Positions 12,049 to 23,665 of a DNA stretch of 64,000 nt are shown piece after piece. The notes beneath the pieces were generated by a model. That model worked only from the letters and a program-made list of their open reading frames with translations, was not told the origin of the DNA and searched no databases. Origin of the DNA: Astrocystis sublimbata (Eukaryota > Ascomycota > Sordariomycetes > Xylariales > Xylariaceae); NCBI GenBank assembly GCA_022453515.1, contig JAJNNY010000003.1, forward strand, positions 806,001 through 870,000, given 5' to 3'. The position numbers and the translations under genes are program-made. Position 1 is the stretch's first letter; each line of letters begins with the position of its first letter.

Positions 12049-13742
12049 ATGGCCGACTTGACACCCGCTGACACGTCCACCCTCTCCGCCGCGCCCTCGG
12101 CCATTCCCTCCGCCGTTGCTAGCACCGTCGGCACCCCGCAGTCTATACCTCCCATGGATCCCGAGGAGCGTGCTAAGTCTCTTAATGTCACCCTCGCCGA
12201 CATGGTCGCCAAGGCCACCGCCCTCTACCAGTCCAAGAAGTATGACGAGGCCGCCGAGATATTCTCCACCGCCACCGAGCGCCAGGCCGAGCTCAATGGC
12301 GAGATGGCCACAGAGAACGCCGACGTCCTGTTCCTCTACGGTCGCTGTCTCTTCAAGGTCGGCCAGAGCAACAGTGACGTTCTTGGCGGGAAGGCCCCGG
12401 CCGAGAAGAAGAAGAAGCCCGCCGGTGCCGACAAGCCCAAGCCCGAGACAGCACAGCCCGCCGCCGCTGCTACTACTGACGAGGGGGTTGCTACCATAGC
12501 TGAGAAGGCCGGTGCGGAAGAGGAGAAGGTCCCCGAGTCCAAGAAGCCGCTGTTCCAGTTCACCGGCGACGAGAACTTCGAAGAGGACGACGAAGACGAC
12601 GAGGCAGATGGCCAAGGTGAAGAGGAGGAAGAGGAGGACGACGACGATCTTGCCGTCGCCTTCGAGATCCTTGAGCTCTCACGTCTTCTGTTCGAAAAGC
12701 AACTCCATGAAGCAACGAACGAAGAAGAACCCAAGAAGGAAGATGCTGCCAAAGACGATGCTGTAGTGGCCGATGCGCCAGAAGAGAACAAGCTGCTCCG
12801 CCATACCAAGGAGAGGCTCTCCGATATCCACGATCTTCTTGCCGAAATCTCCCTCGAGAACGAAAAGTCAGTCCCCTCGCCTCCCACTCAGATGACCACC
12901 ATTCAACAGCTGCAATACTGACGAATAGCTTACTACAGATTCCCCGAGGCCATTAAGGACGGCCGCGCCGCACTTAAGTACAGGAAGGAGCTCTACGCAG
13001 AAGATTCCGAGATCATTGCCGAGGCCCACTACAAGCTATCGCTCGCGCTCGAGTTCGCGTCCATGACCACGGCCGTGACAACCGAGGACACCGGTGAAGA
13101 TGCCGGCCCTCAGACGGTCGACGAGGGCATGCGCGCCGAGGCCGCCGAGGAACTCGAGAAAGCCATCAAGAGCAGCCGGCTCAAGCTCCAGAACAAGGAG
13201 GTCGAGCTCGCGACGTCGCACGCGCCCGAAGACAACGAGGAGACGCGCAGGCAGATCGCCAACGTCAAGGAGGTTGTCGCGGAAATGGAGCAACGGGTGA
13301 GTAGTAGTTTTCTACCGCTTCTCCCCCGTCGACTCCTCACCATCATCAGCAGCACCGCGCTTCTAGTCTTTTGACGCACCACTCACTCACTTTACTCCCT
13401 ACCGATTACCTTGTTGACTAACCCATGTTTGTGCCCGAACAAAAGCTGGTCGATCTCCGGAAACCCCCGGTCGACGTAGGCGCAGCCCTTGGCCAGGCCC
13501 TCGGCGGCGATCTACTCCCGCAGACGGCGAGCACCGAGGCGGCCACGAAGAACGCTAAAGATCTGTCCGGTCTAGTCCGGAAGAAGGCCAAGCCCACCTC
13601 CGAAGCTAACGCTGAAGCCGAGACCAACAGCAACGGCAGCGGCAAGCGGAAGGCCGAGGAAGACCCGGCAGACGAGCAACAAGAGGGCGCGAAGAAGGCA
13701 AGAGTAGCTGAAGAGCCCGTCGATGTCGCAGCTGAGGCATAG
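12049..13742 (+). CDS. NASP/Hif1/Sim3-type SHNi-TPR histone chaperone
   Basis: Three exons, join(12049..12866,12939..13296,13446..13742), 490 residues. Intron ends are GTCAGT/ACAG (72 bases) and GTGAGT/AAAG (149 bases), and both restore frame. Layout: a first TPR at about 45-105 (NADVLFLYGRCLFKVGQ), interrupted by a long acidic tract (ENFEEDDEDDEADGQ and a following run of Glu/Asp). TPR repeats then resume (AFEILELSRLLFEKQ, EAIKDGRAALKYRKEL, AEAHYKLSLALEFAS), followed by a Lys-rich C-terminus with GKRKAEEDP and AKKARV, a likely nuclear localisation signal. This interrupted-TPR arrangement is the hallmark of the NASP family, which escorts histone H3-H4 (and CENP-A in fission yeast Sim3). The family call is firm; which histone it prefers is not visible. 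Confidence 0.92.
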
Positions 13743-14584
13743 TGTGAATTATGCCGTGCACCCATATGCATCTCGAAGAAGGTGAAAACCGGAAAGAGAA
13801 CAGACGTCAGGTAGATGGAACTCAATCATCTAACCATTGGGTATCATCATTGGGAGCCGGGGTGGAGTACCTACCTAGCCAGTCAGCCAGCTTGGTTGGT
13901 ACCAACTCGTCCGCATCTAATAGCCACAGGGCTCTCCGATGCGACCGACTCTCAGCAGTCACACCACTCACTCCCTCAACAAGCTTTGAATTCACAACAA
14001 AAAGCACATTGAGGTAGTTGTACAATACTCCGTAAATGCCACAAGCCCATATATAAAGGATTAAACCCACCAATGCTGTAAGCAAGAGGGGGCAAGAAAA
14101 AACAGGATTGCTTGATTATAATTGGGCGCACATGGGACAGGATGCGAAGGCAAGGCAGGAAAATAGCTCCATTGGTCACGAATAGGAAATGATCATTTAT
14201 CAATCACGTTTGACTAGCTAGCTATGTACAAGTCTTGGGGCGCTATCGCTATGCGTCGTCCTTCCTAAATGTTACCGTGGACATGCCACTCACTATATTT
14301 GGTATCATACACACACAAAGTAGTTGTCATGGAAAAAGAGAAATGGATATGGATTTTGTCTGGCTCGACATCCCAACTTCGCCAAACTATTGGCCCCCAC
14401 TGCTTCAAATACCAGGGCGTGCTTAGGACGCACCACCAGCCTAGTTCACATGAAGCTCAGTCGCATTGTTCTAATACAAATACAATCTCAACGGTGTCCT
14501 AAGAATGTCCAAACTGCACCCAAGAAGACGCCAACGCCATGCCAAACCACATATAACGCCATTAACCCAGAGCAAGCCTCAGCT
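13743..14584. other. Convergent 3' region between histone chaperone and CDC50 genes
   Basis: This stretch contains the 3' flanks of two convergent genes. Short open frames only. I see no gene or structured RNA here. Confidence 0.5.
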
Positions 14585-15967
14585 CTATAGGTCTCGCCCA
14601 GTGCTCATACCGATGGATGGGCCCATCGGGGCCTTGCCCTTACCCTTGGCCGTGGAAGACGGCTCCTTGTTCCAGGAGAGGAGGGTGTGGTCGCCGAGCT
14701 TCCTGGGGCGGATGAAGTTTCCGGCGACGAAGACGAGGGACATGACGATGAAGAAGCCGGCCAGGGCAAGCCACAGGATGCCTGGTAGATCGTTCTTGCC
14801 ACCCAAGGGGCCGGTGGTCGTAATGACAAGGGACTTCCTTCCCTTGTATTCGGTCATGTTGAAATCTAGTAGCACAGGGTCAGATAACACTCTAATTCAA
14901 CGGGTGCAGCTGTCAGCTCCAAGTCAAACTCACTGTCGACGATTTGTAGTTGGTAAGTACCGGCAACTAATGTCTCGTCGCCAAACGCCCAAGGCTTGAA
15001 GAATGAAGGCAACGCAGCAGTCCGCATCCAAGAGATGAAGTGTTCGTCTTCCTTGATCTTGGGCGGTGGGAACTCCTCGGAATATTTCCCGTCGGGATAA
15101 CGGATCCGCCAGTTTGGTGGTGGGATTATTTGATCGTAGTCTGGCTTATCCAGGTTCTCGTACAGATCCCTGTCCGAGTCCCAGGCAATGCCCTGCTCGT
15201 TCCATTCGTAGGTTTCATTGGGACTCACACCCACACGAACTGGGCGACCGATGGTGTCATTGAAGAGCGAGTTGGCAATCAAGCCACAGGGATATATATC
15301 ACGGACCGTGCCGTTGATGTTTTCGGTGGCGAGGGGGGCGCAGTTGGAACTCTCCAGAGTTGACCTCGCGACAGGCTTGGCTAGCAGTTGGTCGGCGTTG
15401 AAGGAGCTGACATAGCGACGGTGGTTCTGGTAGAAGTTATCGAGGCGGTAGTAGGCCCTCACGGGAGCGTTCATGTCCTTGGGGAGGGTGAACTGCAGAG
15501 AGCAGTTGGTGCGATCGTTAACTTTGAAGCCGGCGTAGGTGATGGTCAGTTTTTCCGTCTTCTTCCACATGGCGGCGACATTGGCAGAGCCGTTGTCGCG
15601 CCAGTTGGACTTGACATTCTCAGTGGGCATGAGAGACCAATCGCTGGGGGCCTTGGCACCGCAGTCTGTGTAGTCGAGTTCAATGGAGGAGACCTGAAGG
15701 AGCGAATAGTCAGTGAACCGTCGCAGCTGGGTCAGGGAGGGCGGGCACAGGACGTCGTACCATACGACTAGCATAGATCAAAAGACCTCCGACGACGGCA
15801 GCGAAGACGCCGAGAACAAAGAAGATCCAGATAACATTTTTGGGGGTGAGGATAGGCTGCCAGGCCTTGAGTCGTTGTTGTCGGAAAGCGGTGTTGGCTG
15901 GTCGTCTGCTGGTCTTCTTCTCCTCGACGGTAGACTGTTCGTGGGTGGAATCCTGGGAGGAGTCCAT
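14585..15967 (-). CDS. CDC50/LEM3 family subunit of P4-ATPase lipid flippase
   Basis: Three exons, complement(join(14585..14865,14934..15693,15761..15967)), 415 residues. Introns are GTACGA...TCAG (phase 0) and GTGAGT...CTAG (phase 1). An N-terminal cytosolic tail with TAFRQQRLKAWQPILTP is followed by a membrane segment at about 44-66. A large lumenal domain follows, with the conserved ELDYTDCG and YRLDNFYQNHRRYVSS motifs, several NxS/T sites and paired Cys. A second membrane segment sits at about 350-374, after the family's GRKSLVITTTGPLGGKN motif. CDC50 proteins pair with P4-ATPases to flip aminophospholipids at the plasma membrane, Golgi or endosomes. I cannot tell which yeast paralogue (Cdc50, Lem3, Crf1) it matches. 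Upstream of the start there is only promoter-like sequence. Confidence 0.95.
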
Positions 15968-17158
15968 CCTGGGCCAGTTGTCGCTTGGCGAAGGGAGCCC
16001 AGGGGAAGTGTACGGTGTTGCGCGGTTGTGATGGTGTCGGGTCGGTCGGTCGTTGTTTGATTACTGGTTAGTTCGTCGGGTCATTCTGCGCAGGCGGATG
16101 CGGATGCAGATGCAGGTCGAGAGGAAATTCGAGATGGCGGCGAGGAGAAAGGCGACAGAAATCTGGCAATGGCTGATGCTTTGATGCAATGATGCTATGA
16201 TGGGGGTGGGATGAACGATGGTGAGTGAATGGGTGGAGGATGGATGAATGAGCGAAAGGTGAAGCCCCCCGTCCGTCGTCAGTGGTTTCCACGCCTTCCG
16301 GATTCCAAATGCGTGACACGGGGCGTTTGGAGCCACCTGGGCAGTTCTTCAGCAGGCTGTCCACCATACCGCAGTAGGTAAGCACCTACCTAGGCCCGCT
16401 AGCTAAGTAAGTACCGGCTCGCCCCAATTCCTGCGCCATTTGCACAGCCACGTCCGCTTCCCACTTTACAGAACCCCCAAGCCTGTTCTACTGTTCCAAG
16501 GTTGGCAACTGAGTCCCTACTTCAGTACCTATCTGGCGCTGGCACGCCTGGCACGGCCTAGGACAGAACAACGAGCTTAGCCAGGAGGCCAAGTTTTTGG
16601 CGATGCGGTACATACACGCAATGGCTCGAGAACAACAATATGGTCGAGGGGAACACTTTTATTACATACTTAGTGAGAAAGTACTCGGCCTACTCCGGCT
16701 AGATCGCCAACCACGGACAACTCTTGCACGCCAACTACCTACTCGGGCATAAGTAGAGCGCAGTCCTCCGTCCAAAAGAAGAGAGATGGGAATCATGGAC
16801 AGTGAGAAAGACCCTTTATGTGTGTCGAATCTGGCCCTCGCTGGCGAGCAATTGCAGGCGCTCGTTGTAGAAGCCATCATGACAATCTAGCACTAGCACG
16901 GACGGGCTTTCCTGGTGATCTTGCCAAGACACACAGTGGCGTTCTCAGAGAATAAGGTAGTTATTTATATCGCCCTGATGTTACATCGCAGCGAAGACCC
17001 CCACTGCAAAGAGCCCGCAGCTGCGCGCGATTCGATAGATAACTCACTGGGCTGCCACGAGCGCGCTTTCTGGGTTTTATGACAATATTTCGAGACTGAA
17101 GTGCTCGATTAAACTAGCCATCTTTTGCGAGTTCAGATGCACAGCTTCTAGTATAATC
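15968..17158. other. Divergent intergenic region
   Basis: Shared upstream region of the CDC50 gene (-) and the Cys-rich membrane protein gene (+). It contains TACCTA/TAGGTA motifs near 16376-16415. Short open frames on the minus strand (16061-16385) lie in the CDC50 leader region and look non-coding. Confidence 0.5.
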
Positions 17159-18197
17159 ATGTCTACAGGGTTTGGCTGGGCGATTCGCCGTAATGGCTCT
17201 TGTAAGGAACATCTCATTATATTCAGTTATCGACACGCGTGCTATCTTGGAGCCTTTGGAATACGCTCCATTACTCCTTGAAATGATGATGCTGACTTCG
17301 AGCTTATCTTAGGCCTTTCGGCAGAGGAAAACGACTGTGGCCTGAAGACGCCGCCGTTTCGAGCCTGTTGCCCGTCTTCCACAACTGCAAGTATATCCTA
17401 GTCTTCTTGTCTCGTACCCAAGCTTATCAAAGCAAAGACAAAACACTGGAATAGGCTTGGATGGTGGTAGAAATCAGGGACTAACACCGAGTGCTGCAGT
17501 GTATACGCCCTGGTTCATCAGTATGCTGTCCTGACGAAACCAATTGTGCAGACACGTTCAAGGAAACGCCCTCGTGTGCAAATCACACATGGACTTTGTT
17601 TCAAAATACCGATGGTGGATTTTTCTGCTGCGAAAGGGGTCTGGTTGGCTATGGTGGTACAATGAGGGTTGGATGCTCTTTATCCGGCGTTGCTCTGCCA
17701 GAAGATACAAATCCCCTTGGTGTTGTCGAGCAGAGTAAGTACTCAAATAGTTCATCTTTGTATCGCCATGCTCGAAACGAGCCGCATGTATTGACAATGC
17801 ATGATCAGTGTTCTCGAGCACCACCACATCAGCATCATCAACGAGCCCCTCCTCGACGACTTCCTTTCTAACGACGTCGTCTCTAACGACAGCTTCCGCG
17901 ACAAGCTCATCGGATTCAAACACCGCAACTCCCGGCGGCACTATCGCAGGTGCAGTTGTTGGAAGTGTTGCGGGTGTCGCCATCATAGCAGGCCTGGTAT
18001 GGTTCTTCGTATGGAAAAGAAAGGGCTCGACTACGACTATGAGTGAGACACCTCAGTACGCGCCTGATGGACACGAAAACAAATACGAAGGAAATCAGGC
18101 CATGGGGTACGCTCCAATGCCAACAACTAACCCCCCACAGACAAGTGCCGTTCCTCGAGCCGAACTCCAGGGCATAGCACGCCACGAATTGCCTTGA
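17159..18197 (+). CDS. Cys-rich, Ser/Thr-rich single-pass membrane protein (surface sensor-like)
   Basis: Four exons, join(17159..17201,17313..17390,17492..17734,17809..18197), 250 residues. All introns are GT-AG and phase 1, and frame is restored each time. The N-terminal ~105 residues hold about 14 Cys in paired patterns (RACCPSS, SVCCPDETNC, GGFFCCERG). A Ser/Thr-rich stalk follows (about 110-150), then a membrane segment GTIAGAVVGSVAGVAIIAGLVWFFVW, a basic stop-transfer KRK and a cytosolic tail with Pro/Tyr. This resembles fungal WSC/Mid2-like surface sensors in layout, but the Cys pattern is that of a separate, uncharacterised fungal family. There is no classical signal peptide; the ectodomain starts directly at MSTGFGWAIR. 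The first two exons are short and were found only by splice reasoning, so their edges are less certain. Confidence 0.72.
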
Positions 18198-20091
18198 CGC
18201 GTTGAACGCCCACAACTATAATGGTAGAGCGAAAGCATGGGATACAATGTTAATACTAACGTAAAGCTGGTTAATTACAGTTTGGTTAGATTGAGGCGTT
18301 CAAGGAGCCGTTAGACGTTAGTCATTTGGTAACTTTGTAATGCACTCCTACCCCTAGTACCCAGTATCCTCGTTTCTAACGACGTGTACTTTTTACTTTC
18401 TTATAGGCCGACGTATATTTTGAAAATTACTTATCATAACCAATATAAAACATTATTTAAGCACTCTCAAACTGGAAGCTTACACAGCTTATACAGCTAT
18501 ACATAAGCTAATACACCCTATGAGTCTCGCCATAATCGCTGTCCTCCAGCATTGGTCCATGTCGGGGATAGAAATGCTTTCATTGTCATGACAGGGTCCT
18601 CCCGAAGAGCTACTGACAATGAGATCTGTCTTTGTCGGGTTTCTCTGGGTGGTCTGGTGAGTAATTGCTGCATTGCATCCCAACCTGGAGACATCGGACA
18701 CATGGCTCACCATGTTATTTCCACCTCGCCGGTGTCAGAATTGTTCTACGCTACACTGGCAATGCTGCCGGTAGTAGAACTCACCTGGCGACAGTGCGGC
18801 CCAGCAGCTGCTTATGTCCTGAGGATACGTTAATCAATGGGTCACGACTCGGCTGGAGGTTGTTCAGACTTCTAGTCTTGGTGAGATTTGACCTGAATTT
18901 ATACAATGTCTGGCTCAAGGTCGTTTGTCGTATATGCTGCTCTTAGTTACATAGGTAGGTACTATACCTACCATGTTGACTGACCTAACATTGGGGGCTT
19001 GGGCAAAGAACATGAAGTTTTGCCTTCGTTTTCCAGGGCATGACAAGGGCTGGTACCTATGCCCCCTGTCCCTACTTAACTTCCCTTTGAGTGCCATATC
19101 GGCACCAACCCCCTGGAATCAATCCGAGTTCCCCACACTACCCCTACTACCAGACTTACACGCATGTTTGGTGAGATTCTGTTAGTGAAGTGACCTCGCT
19201 TATTGACTACTTATCACCTGCCTAAACATAACATACTCTTAAATGCAATCATTGCATGGACCCTAGATGCCTAGGTGTCTAGCTTGATCCGTGACGTAAG
19301 TACCTAGGTATGTATGGAGTCCCAGCGGGTACATCTTATTGATCTATTTAAAGCTCGAAGCTTGAAGTCTGAGGTGCTGTGTAGCCAACTGCGGCGCATG
19401 CGGCGCGATAACCGTCGACTTGTACCCAATATGACGGATCAACTTATTAAGGCCAATGTGCTATGCATCAAAAGTAGACCCAGATTGAGATCATCGCCCG
19501 TGCCTTATCAGTGCGATAACTGAGATAATGTTACACGACCTGAATATGACTCTTGAGAGTCCTAATCAGACCGACAGGCCAAATGCTACTGTAAGTCGAC
19601 CACTTTGTTGCCCAGTCATTCCATTGGGCATGGAAAAACTGCTAGCTAGCTCACAGACTACACTTTAAATCTCGCAGATTTCCAAATTGATTTTGTTGAA
19701 ATTTCATCGGCCTCTTATTAACTCAAATGAGAGCCAAAGTCTCATGCTGGGAACACCACCGAAATACGCTAAAGTGAGTATTTACAATAACTTTGTTAGG
19801 GGGCTGGTCGCAACACACTCAACACATGGGATGATCATCATGTCAAGGATGTTTGCTAAACTTACCTAAGTACTTACCTAACCTGGTAACATTGATATCT
19901 ACCCTTATGCTTCGCATCAACCGACTCAAGCTCGAATAGTATCCACATCCTGGTCCGGATTTAGTTCTTAGGTCTGGGGTAAACACGGTATTGAAACAGT
20001 TGAGTAGGCTGGGCAGACTGCTGTGCCGCGCTTAGTTGAGTTGCCTTTTTTGAATGAAGAGGGACCTTGGCAATAAGTCAATCATTTTCGA

Positions 20092-20102
20092 GCATATATA
20101 AG
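20092..20102 (+). promoter_or_regulatory. TATA-like box of the small secreted protein gene
   Basis: GCATATATAAG lies about 155 bases before the start codon at 20256. It is followed by a C/A-rich 5' leader without upstream ATG, as expected for a well-expressed fungal gene. Confidence 0.5.
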
Positions 20103-20200
20103 TCCTGGCTTCGCTTGATACAGAGCTTTCCAAAACTAAACTTTCATCTTCACAGCAACAGACAAGTCCAACAACTCATACTGTTTTCAATTCAAGATAC

Positions 20201-20232
20201 AATTCACAATTCACAATCCACAATCCACAATA
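20201..20232 (+). repeat. 7-bp tandem repeat in a 5' leader
   Basis: Four copies of TTCACAA/TCCACAA in tandem, ending 24 bases before the start codon at 20256. It is a short microsatellite in an A/C-rich, unstructured leader. Confidence 0.7.
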
Positions 20233-20255
20233 ACCAGGCCATCTAAACCGCCAAT

Positions 20256-20603
20256 ATGCGCTTCTCGGTCCTCACCGTCCTGTCCATCGCGGCTCTTGTC
20301 AGCGCTGACGAGACAGAGCCTGCAAGACACGTCATGGTGACGAAGGCCACCGGAGACGTACAGACACCCTACCGGAGCTTCCTCGTCCAGGTCCCTGTGA
20401 CTGAAGCTGGCTTTGAGAACCCTGCGTTTCTGAAGAACGTAACAGACCTGATCGAGGTCAACAACGAGTTCTCATACTTTTGCCTACCAATCAATCTCGA
20501 CGGCTCAATCTTTGGCAACGGAGAGGCTTTCGGCCTCGACAATGGCATCCATCTATCGGACACTGGCGTTGACCTCAAGGCCATTACTTGCTCACCTGAA
20601 TAA
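20256..20603 (+). CDS. Small secreted protein, 115 residues
   Basis: Intronless. A clear signal peptide (MRFSVLTVLSIAALVSA) ends at about residue 17-18. The mature chain is about 97 residues, acidic, with two Cys (FSYFCLP, KAITCSPE) that could form one disulfide, and one NxT site (KNVTDL). I recognise no domain. The upstream TATA box and clean A/C-rich leader support a real gene. Size, secretion signal and lack of homology fit a candidate effector or a surface protein; this is inference only. The gene stands alone, with more than 800 bases of non-coding sequence on each side. Confidence 0.75.
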   Translation: MRFSVLTVLSIAALVSADETEPARHVMVTKATGDVQTPYRSFLVQVPVTEAGFENPAFLKNVTDLIEVNNEFSYFCLPINLDGSIFGNGEAFGLDNGIHLSDTGVDLKAITCSPE

Positions 20604-21472
20604 GCTTGAGCTAATTTCGCCCACGTACTCGTCAACCAAGCCTAAAGCGATCACGCGACGTCGACTTGCATAAAAACCTGGGCCATCCACTCCGTCCTAC
20701 GCCCCTACTCGACCTCACAACAATAACCTAGAGCTTGCAGTTCTAGTCCACGTTCTCATAAAGGAGGTTCATACAAGCTTGCTTCAAACATGGTGGAAAT
20801 CACTTCAATTGTATATAGTCCAACCCAATACTCACGCACGATCGGCTGAACATCGCAGCCTTGATCACTTATACATAAGGATTAGACCAACGAAGAATAA
20901 AATTTGAGTTTTACCGCACGGCTATCTGAGATTCAACTGCAGCAACCAAAGAAATAAATAACATGATCTTCGCGTTAAACAAATGTGCATATTACTTGGG
21001 TACCACAAGGAGATATGTTTTGTTGTTACTCGTTTTGTTCTTTTCCACTTTACATTGATACTAATTAAGGCAATTGCAGTGTTTGTGATAGTATCCGATT
21101 GTATAACACCACATTGAAATGCGCAAAGGAATGAAACATGGTTTCTTATTGATTGCCGTACGTCAGCCTTTGATAACCAATAATCACTTTCACAGTTGTA
21201 AACCAGAGCATTGATCATAGGCCCCTCCAGCTAAGCAAGACAACGCCTTTGTCTTGAAGGAGAAACAACTTACGGTTCGTTCTAAACACAACGTGAATAT
21301 AAATATCAGCTGTAGTTGCCGTCTTATGGACTCAACTTTTCTCCTGATCACCACCTAAGCACACACACACACACCTAACTTCATCGCAATCACCACCAAT
21401 CACTAAAACTTTTGACTACAAGCTCACTATCCTACACATAATTCGCACGCGTCCATCATCTAAGTAGACGAG
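20604..21472. other. Intergenic region
   Basis: 3' flank of the small secreted protein gene and leader of the next small gene. An (AC)n run of about 8 units sits near 21357-21374, followed by C/A-rich leader sequence. No other gene seen. Confidence 0.5.
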
Positions 21473-21676
21473 ATGCCGTGTCAGCTTATTTTCTATGCTT
21501 ATGCGGTCTGTCGGTGTCCCGCGAAATCAGAGCACGTCCATGTCATGGGCTGCAAGAATAAATGCAAGCAAGAATATATCGATAGAAATATTCCTGGCTC
21601 CTGCGAATTTTGCACCAAAAATCCGAGCAAGGCAAACGGTCCGTTACCCAAGGGTCACCCACTTCCCAGAGACTAG
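21473..21676 (+). CDS. Small Cys-rich protein, 67 residues, unknown
   Basis: Single exon. Seven Cys in 67 residues: C3, C13, C15, C27, C31, C44 and C47, arranged as CRC, CKNKC and CEFC. This is consistent with one or two zinc sites or with disulfides. No signal peptide. The tail is Pro/Lys-rich. The start has a purine at -3 (GAGATGC), and the upstream leader is A/C-rich without an ATG close by. Similar very short proteins beginning MPC... with CxC and CxxC spacings are common and uncharacterised in Hypocreales-type fungi; I state this from general familiarity, not a search. It could also be a chance frame. Confidence 0.45.
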   Translation: MPCQLIFYAYAVCRCPAKSEHVHVMGCKNKCKQEYIDRNIPGSCEFCTKNPSKANGPLPKGHPLPRD

Positions 21677-22749
21677 CTCATGAACCTTGATGGTTCACGA
21701 GTTATTTACTCAATGGTCTGCGCGAGGCGATCACTGGCGTTGATCCGCGACTACCATGTTCTTTTCGGAAGCCTTCCGAGAGTATGTTTTAGAATAGCAA
21801 TCAAATAGTTACCCCGTTGAAACAATCAGAGTTTGTCTCTAGACTGCGTGACTTGAAAAATGTAATCTAGAAAAATGCAAAGTGTACTAGATGACATACT
21901 AGACTCCCTCGAAGGACACTCGTAACTGTTGTTGCCGAGTCCCTAGAATTGCGCAATGATGTCTATGGAATATAGGGTGATGATAACGAACTCAAGAAGA
22001 ATATGTAAGAACATACAGGAAGAACTTTTTGGCCTGTAGTCTACATTGCTTCTAATTGAACAGTTCTGTTTAATACTATTTCTAGATTGAATTATATCAA
22101 ATTTTCTTTTTGAAAAGTAGTTATCAACCGCAATATAATTTCGTTCATTAAGCATATAAAGTTTAATAGTCATTGGTTATAATTTTCATAATAATATATA
22201 GTGGTTTGCTTCTTACCAAGACGTCTAGCGCGAGATGCTTGCCCTTTCCTTACACATAGGTATACATATATATCAGAATTAGTAATATATACATAGTTGT
22301 TATTCTTACCACATGAGCGAAAGACGCGAAATACGGCTGGCCCAACAATACGAAATATGCCACTCACAACACTACCTAGGTACCAAAAGTACCTCACGTG
22401 GCCGGCCGTCTACTGCGACCGGCGTGACTAAGTCCTGTCCTGCCGGAGCGGCAGAATCAATAGTCATATTGCCTCGTAATAGGACTATTTCGAGCTCGCC
22501 GACCGAACCTTATCAAATAGGGCACGCACGCCAAATAAAAATGCCTGCGCGCCACAAGCACAAAAGCGTGGGCATAAGCACCAAGAATTTATGATAATAT
22601 ATAAAACGCTTATTTAATTGAACGATTATATTAAGCCTGTAAATGATGAATTGCTACTTATGTTGTGTTACTCATTAACACATACTTTTGCTTTCTTCAC
22701 CTGTGGGAAATTATTATCTTAGAAGGCCGCAAATTTAATCCATGCTACT
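21677..22749. other. AT-rich intergenic region, possible decayed repeat
   Basis: 21900-22320 is strongly AT-rich. The following 200 bases (22370-22570) are more GC-rich, an abrupt change of composition suggestive of an old insertion. I find no terminal repeats, no recognisable transposon protein and no gene. Confidence 0.4.
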
Positions 22750-23665
22750 CTAATCCCACCCATTCCATCTAGTTACAGTTTCTCTGGGACTTAAGCGCGG
22801 GATCAACAATTTGATAATATCTTTGGAGAGTTCACCGCATCCCTCCAACAGAGATTGAAAATCGGAGCTCGGCCATATAGTTTGAATGTTGTCCGCAATG
22901 TACAAACACAACTGCTCCCTAAGAGGGTCCTGATGACCCTCCCCGGCAACTGTATTGGCGAATGTATAGTCCGCTAGTTGTGCTATAGCGCCGCCGAATT
23001 CTTTGCCCTTGGGAACCGTTTCGAGAGCCTCGTGCAGTCGCTTGAGGCTCAGCTTTGCTAGATCTCGTACGAGATAACAATCGGCAAACACGTAGACTCT
23101 TGCGTGGGAAAGAATACCGTCGGTGAAACTTGGGGCCTTTGCCCCCTCAGCAGACTCGTCGATCGGTGCGGATAGAGACGTGGATGTGCCGTCATCATTT
23201 GTAACATCACCGGAGTGGGACGGATCAGCCGAGATCGAGGGATCGAGCAGGCCTTGCCTCATCATCTTCTTCCTTTTCAATTTCCTCAGCTTCGTAGGCA
23301 CATGGTCACGCGCAATGTGCTCGTCGCCAGTGCTGGGTCCTGTTGCGGGGTGCTCGTCGAGGGCCCCGTATGTCCCAGTGTACGCAAATTCGCCGAATCG
23401 AGCAAATGTCTCTTCATCAACGTCAGGCCACTCAGCCATGGCCTCAGTCGCTTCCCTCATATGTACATTGACCAGTGCATTGAGTGGACCGGACATTGCA
23501 GCCAGAAGATCAGCGTGGATCGTGCATGTCTTCTTGTGTGGGCCAACGAGGATGGTGAACGCCTTCGACGCGACAACCCTAGGTCAAACCAGTCAAGTCA
23601 GCTATTATACATTCGGGCTGTTGGTCTCTGATAACAACGTACTTGTGATATGGGAGAGCTGCCAT
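22750..23665 (-). CDS. BTB/POZ-domain protein
   Basis: Two exons, complement(join(22750..23578,23643..23665)), 283 residues. The first exon encodes only MAALPYHK. The intron is GTACGT...CTAG, 64 bases. The BTB fold covers about residues 9-60 (KAFTILVGPHKKTCTIHADLLAAMSGPLNALV, read in part) and continues with DVDEETFARFGEFAYTGTY, the typical helix-strand-helix of fungal BTB proteins. A disordered Ser/Asp/Lys insertion follows (about 85-160), then a helical C-terminal half (ARVYVFADCYLVRDLAKLSLKRL). Fungal proteins of this layout are abundant and mostly unstudied; substrate-adaptor roles with Cul3 are known for other BTB families but are not shown here. Family call sure. Confidence 0.88.

Larger units (their letters stand above)
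18198..20255. other. 2-kb intergenic region
   Basis: No gene recognised. Several TACCTA/TAGGTA motifs occur (18952-18975, 19299-19313, 19868-19880). The last 160 bases are the promoter and 5' UTR of the small secreted protein gene. Confidence 0.5.

Noticed and set aside
12031..12887. Long minus-strand frames opposite the histone chaperone
   Set aside because: Ser- and Gly-rich antisense translations of the acidic tract. The plus-strand model is supported by TPR motifs and introns.
16061..16385. Minus-strand frames upstream of CDC50
   Set aside because: They lie in the CDC50 leader or promoter, are His/Ser/Pro-rich and have no relation to a known protein.
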